From Toxonevra muliebris (taxonomy: Eukaryota > Arthropoda > Insecta > Diptera > Pallopteridae): DNA of 64,000 nt. The DNA is taken from positions 53,209,408 through 53,273,407 of the forward strand of contig OY829329.1 of NCBI GenBank assembly GCA_963691655.1. The letters run 5' to 3'. Position numbers and translations under genes: made by a program. Every line of letters begins with the position of its first letter. The first letter of the stretch is position 1. The notes beneath the pieces are model-generated. The model ran no database searches and was not told the DNA's origin. It saw only the letters and a program-made list of their open reading frames with translations. Shown piece after piece: positions 59,178 to 64,000 of this stretch.

Positions 59178-59610
59178 CATTGGAACTCTATCCCAGGTTT
59201 AAGACAGGCAAAAGCGTCTATCGTTCCGCTTGCCCAAAATAAGCCCATCTCTTATCCCAAATCTGACCTTAGGCTACTGGTGGGCTACATGTCTGGACAC
59301 TATGGGCTCAGATATCATTTAAACAAAATAGGTCTGTCTAATGAGACAGAGTGTCGTCTATGTCTGGAAGATGACGAGTCGACACCTCACATTCTGTGTG
59401 AGTGTCCGGCCTTGGCTCGGCTCAGAGGAAGAATTTTTGGTATTCCTTTTCTGACGGCTAATCAAATAAAATCTTCTTCTACAAAAGATGTCTTGACTTT
59501 TATTAGGTCAGCTGAACGTCTTTTGTCATAAAATGGAGAATGGCACAAAAGATCTTTTAGGTCGCAGTGCCTGCCTGGTTGGGCTCCCCTAAATAATAAA
59601 TAATAATAAT
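59178..59610 (+). mobile_element. 5'-truncated non-LTR retrotransposon, C-terminal remnant
   Basis: It reads WNSIPGLRQAKASIVPLAQN, then LLVGYMSGHYGLRYHLNKIG, then a Cys-rich CRLCLEDDE...HILCECPAL motif and a stop near 59531, all in one frame. This is the tail beyond RNase H of a non-LTR element, with a Cys-His cluster (C-x2-C-x7-H-x4-C spacing by eye). It ends with an AATAATAA-type tail. It differs in sequence from the one at 29671-32408, so it is another family. Confidence 0.8.
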
Positions 59611-60582
59611 AATAACGAACATAAAAACTTTATTCACAAAAAAAAAAACCGCGAGGGAAAGTTTATTTAGAAAGAAATCGCGCGACTTTTGTTTTCTGGA
59701 AAAAATTTTTTTTTACTTCTTTCGCCTTTAAATTGCAGTCCACTATCCTTTATCCTGGCTAATTATATGGAAAGCTACAATTCTCCTTTTTGTAAATGTA
59801 AGATAGATGATACAATTAATGTTTTTGTAAATTTTTAGAGGCATTTAAATAAAATTTGAGAGAGAAAAATATTGGGGCCTTTTTTCATTTTAGTTTAGGG
59901 CCATATTTCAACTTGTACAATATGTTGGGGTAATATTACATATTAAAAAATGGCCCCACTTTCGGGGTGATTTTTCACTTTTGATTTTGGGGCCATTTTT
60001 CCTGGAGCTATATTTCATAGAGCCGCCCTAAACGACCCATAGTATTTTTTGATGAGGAATATTCTCTTCGTAAATGTTTGGTGGTTTTTTTTTTTTAATT
60101 TAATAAAAAAATATTTAAAAACAATAAAAAGTTTTTGTATTTCAACAAATATTTCCCTTAGTTAGACTAGACCGCCTAGGTTTTGGCCTTCAGTGAGCCA
60201 ATCTAAATTTTAAAGGGGAAATTTTTTCTCAAAAACAATGGAATAAGTTTCGCGATCGTTTACCTAGTGTGGTCGTATGTAAAGTGATCAGCTCATATAC
60301 ATAACTCTGCAAAGGAGAGGGAAATGGAGATGGCAGGGTGTTGCTGCCCAAGTAAATTATTTTTGCCTTTTCATAATAAACAACTTTTTCACAGGCTTGA
60401 AACATGTAGGAGTTAAAGCCAAAATTAAATTCACACATAAATAAATAGGTTTTGAATATGTCTGAATTATGGACTTTGGGTCTCTAAGGCGGAAAATTCA
60501 AATTATCTTTATTCATTTACTATTTCAAATTTATTTTTACACTATGCACTTTTAATAAATTTTCTTTTCCACCTTTTTGCAG
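59611..60582. other. spz3 intron end
   Basis: It holds the right arm of the 57970-60030 element and otherwise AT-rich DNA. It ends with a pyrimidine tract and the AG acceptor at 60581-60582. Confidence 0.5.
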
Positions 60583-60739
60583 AAAATCACAAACACCGCG
60601 CTGTGAACGCGACTGTGGCTGTGAGCAGAAATACAAATGGCATCGTCTATTGGCTTATGATCCTGATAATGATTGCAAAGGTATCTTTATGGATTGGTTT
60701 CTATTTCCGTCATGCTGTGTCTGCAGATGCAATCCATAA
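60583..60739 (+). CDS. spz3: spaetzle 3-like ligand, last exon (cystine knot, C-terminus)
   Basis: It completes Ser, then reads [40 protein letters not shown] and [11 protein letters not shown], then stop TAA (60737-60739). Eight of the ten mature cysteines are here (PRC, DC, GC, DC, SCC, VC, RC). The order and the closing CCVCRC are what I know from Spaetzle 3, a neurotrophin-like Toll-family ligand, as opposed to Spaetzle itself or Spaetzle 4-6. The exon is intact with no stops, which argues that the gene is functional. The paralogue name is from memory of the family and should be confirmed by alignment. Confidence 0.88.
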
Positions 60740-61200
60740 GAAGAACGGAAAAAACAGTGTAAAGTGGAAATTTCATGAATTTTAAAATAGTTATACATAA
60801 ATGATTAAAACAGTTGTTTGTAAATCTATCGTAACTTACAATGTGGTAAAAAAATTTATGAAAAATTGTCGAATTCAGAGAGAGTATCTACAATAAATGA
60901 GAAAATACGAGATCAGATATGATTAAACTGTGAATTCAATCCTTAAAAATTTTCACTGTTTTCTTTAAATTTATGAAATGGCATGAGTCCCAATATCTTT
61001 TTTGATGTTTCCTCGTATTTTATACTAAAAAAGAAAAAAACCTAAATACAATGAAAATTGTAGATTTATTTAATAATTAAGAGAGAAAAAAGAAGCATAA
61101 ATAAAACAATCAAATAAAAATAAAAAAGAAAATTAAATAAAATGCAAATACAAGTTTTAAGTTTTGCTTTAAGTTTATAACTAAAAGTGAATAATAATAT
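60740..61200 (+). other. probable 3' UTR of spz3
   Basis: AT-rich sequence following the stop. The first AATAAA is at 60892-60897, and several more follow (61098 onward). The true poly-A site cannot be told from sequence. Confidence 0.45.
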
Positions 61201-61716
61201 AATAATAATAATGATAAAAATTTGCTCGTACTCGTATTTTAGCGCCAAATTACATGCATACATACTGACAAATTACTACAATTTTTTTTTACGCTATTTT
61301 AATTTTATTTTTATTATTATCACCACTACCTATTATTGCAATTTATTTCGTATGTTTAAGTTGTTTAAGTATCATTCACAATTAATTAATTAAAAAAAAA
61401 AAGCTCGACTTGTTTTCAAACTCGTATTATTAATTTTAATAAATAAAATTTTCATTTTTTTTTATTTTTTTTTATAGTTTTTAAGCTATTTTGTAGTTTT
61501 ACATACATATTTCTATTTAATAGTTTATTATTGCAATTTAGACATTTTGCTTTCAATTTATAAATAAAATAAAAGAAGAAATATTTGATATACGAGTAGT
61601 CACAATTTTTTGTAATTCATAATTAATAAAATTTGATAAAATTAAAAACAAAAAAATAATAATAATAATAAAAGTAATAAAAAATATAAATTGAATTTTG
61701 AAATTAAAAAGTAAAT

Positions 61717-61787
61717 TGCATCGGCCGGGAATCGAACCCGGGCCGCCCGCGTGGCAGGCGAGCATTCTACCACTGAACCACCGATGC
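61717..61787 (-). tRNA. tRNA-Gly(GCC), copy 7
   Basis: Identical 71-nt gene. The plus-strand A run AAAAAG just before it (about 61706-61711) gives the terminator. It lies about 1 kb past the spz3 stop, converging on the spz3 transcript. Confidence 0.97.
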
Positions 61788-63554
61788 TTATTTGATAACT
61801 TGCGATTAGTTATATATAAGCAAAGTTATGTAGGGCACAGCATGACACAATATTATTTTCAATACCCAAAAAAAATTTATATACACACAAAATTTATTAA
61901 TAAATTTATACTCCTAAAAGTATGCAATAAACAGAGAGTAAACATCAACAGGGTGCAACAGTTACAGTTTTTTAACTGTATAGCATTTGGTGAATAAATG
62001 TGAAATGTTGTTAGGTTGGAGTATTTGCTAGAGTCCTACTGTGGTGAAGTTATGTAATTGTTCGCAGCTCATAAAATTTTGGTTGCATATCAGGGGAGTG
62101 AATAACACATGAGCATTCCATCTTTTTCATACTGGCAAAAAGGAAAAAGTGACAGAAGACGAAAAATAATATACGTTGGCAGTAAACGTAATTACGATGA
62201 ATTTTTAATTTCTTGATGTGGAATTCTTTGGGTGAAGGGCTCAATGATGCTCGCGTGCTCCCTTTATTTAAAAAAAAAATGTTATCGAAGACAATCGCTG
62301 TTTTTTTCTTACAGTTGATTAAGATAAAATATGGCTCAAACACTAACCAACTCTCTTCTTCACAACTTTTCATTTAAATTATTTTGTTATCAAAGCAAAG
62401 CATGGAAATTTTTTATTTTTTTTTTTTGAATATGCAAAAAATTGTTTTATTTTTTTTATTTCAAAGACAAATTTGAGAAGAAATTGAAATTGCAGCCAAG
62501 TTTTGCAAAAACATAGCGTAAAGTTTTTAATTTTATCCAAAAATCTAACTACTTTTCACTTTGGTTTAATCATTTTTTTTGTTTGTTATCTGATATGGAG
62601 ATTACAAAAATCCGGCTAGTTATTATTTTAAGTTATACCTCGTATGAATACTTTTAAAGAGGTTTGTATAAAAAAATTCCTAAAACAAGAGGTTAAAGAG
62701 GAGATGGAGGTAAAGTAACAAAAAATTTTAAGTTTTCTACTCATGTTCTGATTTGGCTTGAACAACGTTGCTTACACCTCTGACTTACACTTTCTACACG
62801 CACCCGATGAGATATCAAAGTTTGAGTAAGGGAAATGACTTCTATTTATTAAAATTAAATCTCGTGAAATGTATGTAAGTAAATAGTAATCACACAATAA
62901 CATACCAACTCATAATAGGAAAGCGGTTTCAGAAAACGAACACTAGACTTTTCTTTATCTAACACCATTTCCGTTTAGTAAACTAGTAAACATGGTAACG
63001 TATGCTGGTCTATAAACTTTGTCTTCAATATACACTCAATCTCTATGGAATACATGCATCTGACAAATAGAAAATAGGGCACCTTATAGTTAAAAAAAAA
63101 GAACTCATAAAAAGGTGCCACTACTTACAACAGCAAAAACAATAACATTTTATTATTTTAAATAAGCGCAAATATTTTTCTCTGTAGCGTACATAATATA
63201 AAAGGATGTGCTATATCCTTCTTCATAATTGCGTGAGCCTGTATAAAATATAAATAAAAATGTGCTCCACCATTTTTTCATATGCAATTGCGTGAATCTC
63301 TTTCAAAATTAATAATTATGCATGTATTAAAATAAAATAAAAATAAAGGTGCATATTCACAATTCTAATAACGCTCCTAAGTATTTACATGACATGACAT
63401 GATAGAAAAGTTGTTCTCATTTGTGGTGAAAACAATTAATGGTTAACTCCTTAAAGTATGGATAAAGTTTTTTGGATATTTTTGAGAGAACGATTCCACT
63501 ACCTTCGGTTATTCGTTTAAAAACAGAAAATACATACAGTGGCAGCATACTTCT
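61788..63554. other. non-coding AT-rich sequence
   Basis: No gene or element recognised. Short open frames are compositional. Confidence 0.5.
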
Positions 63555-64000
63555 AAAGGGTTTTCCATAAGGGACAAAATTTCGTAGCTATATATGAACG
63601 CACCTTTAAACGTTTTTAATAAACTGTCAATGTCAAAAGGTTAGTTAAAGTCAACATTTTCATCATGGTTAAGTTCACGAACCAGCAACATTTGGAAATT
63701 ATTAAAAATTACTACCAAAATTCGGAGTCAGTGCTCGTCACTTTAAGAACGCTTACTCTAATTTTCGGTCGTAATACCGTCATGTTACCGTCAATGGAGA
63801 GCGCTATCGTGTAATGTTCGAAAATTATTTGTAGCCAGAATTGGATGAACTTGACATCAACGATATGTGGTTTCAACAAGACGGTGCCACTAGCCACACA
63901 GCACGCGTTACAATTGATTTATTGAAAGGCAAATTCGGTGAACTTATTATCTCGAGAAATGGTCCGGTGGAATGGCCGCCTCGTTCCTGCGATCTGACGC
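63555..64000 (+). pseudogene. mariner-like transposase relic with internal deletion, cut by window end
   Basis: ATG at 63665 starts MVKFTNQQHLEIIKNYYQNS (helix-turn-helix end of the family). It breaks near FGRNT and resumes as VTVNGERYRVMFENYL, stop, PELDELDINDMWFQQDGATS and HTARVTIDLLKGKFGE, with IISRNGPVEWPPRSCDL at the edge. The second catalytic Asp (QQDGAT) is present, and the long segment with the first is missing. An in-frame stop adds to the damage. It is the same broad family as the fragment at 8120-8330. The terminal repeat probably lies near 63555, not confirmed. Confidence 0.8.

Larger units (their letters stand above)
57970..60030. mobile_element. inverted-repeat element with nested insertions
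   Basis: CGGCTCTATGAAATAT, then CAGGAAAAATAGCCCCAAAA and further matching words (57973-58035), is matched in inverted orientation near 59965-60027 (CCCCAAAATCAAAAGTG and GGAGCTATATTTCATAGAGC on the two strands). Arms are about 65 bp. Between them sit a hAT family A copy (58111-58975) and a non-LTR remnant (59178-59610). A target duplication was not resolved. Confidence 0.65.

Noticed and set aside
1..64000. CRISPR arrays, bacterial-type operons, ribosomal RNA genes
   Set aside because: None seen. The window is eukaryotic nuclear DNA, the direct repeats are transposon- or minisatellite-derived, and no rRNA-like block was found.

Overview
The window is AT-rich animal nuclear DNA with long introns, CAA/CAG-type low-complexity runs and many Tc1/mariner, hAT-like, TTAA-type, non-LTR and SINE relics. 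Together with the host gene this points to a higher (brachyceran) fly with a large, repeat-rich genome. The exact genus cannot be told from the sequence alone.

The only host protein-coding gene I can support is a Spaetzle-family cystine-knot ligand gene on the + strand, best matching spaetzle 3 (spz3). Five exons with matching splice phases are readable: 18950-19083, 49546-49670, 54444-54785, 54879-55004 and 60583-60739 (stop 60737-60739). They are separated by introns of 30.5 kb, 4.8 kb, 93 bp and 5.6 kb. Joined, they give about 294 residues: a pro-region, an RNKR convertase site, and a mature part of about 124 residues with ten cysteines. The first visible exon starts in mid-codon. A possible upstream start exon (ATG 3551, strong donor at 3567) has exactly the complementary phase, but it is unproven.

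Seven identical 71-nt tRNA-Gly(GCC) genes lie on the minus strand: two in the 30-kb intron, four clustered in the 4.8-kb intron, and one beyond the spz3 stop codon. They are therefore transcribed against the host gene.

Almost everything else is repeat. Left part (1-18.9 kb): mariner and Tc1-like relics, a degenerate minisatellite interrupted by a tRNA-derived SINE, a truncated non-LTR element, and a Tc1-like element with a 0.7-kb tandem duplication of its 3' end. Middle (19.1-49.5 kb, one intron): a 2.25-kb inverted-repeat element beginning 17 nt after a splice donor, a four-deep nest of inverted-repeat elements, two kilobase-long polypyrimidine tracts, three dispersed copies of one hAT-like element family counting the one at 58 kb, a 5'-truncated non-LTR retrotransposon between 94-bp direct repeats, and a DD37E-type Tc1/mariner relic. 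Right part (49.5-64 kb): more MITEs, a large foldback, another nested element, and a mariner-like relic running off the window end.

I found no convincing new protein system. The most notable signals are the intronic tRNA cluster, the nested elements with readable target-site duplications, the recurrent loss of the first catalytic Asp region in separate mariner-type relics, and a tRNA-derived SINE family.
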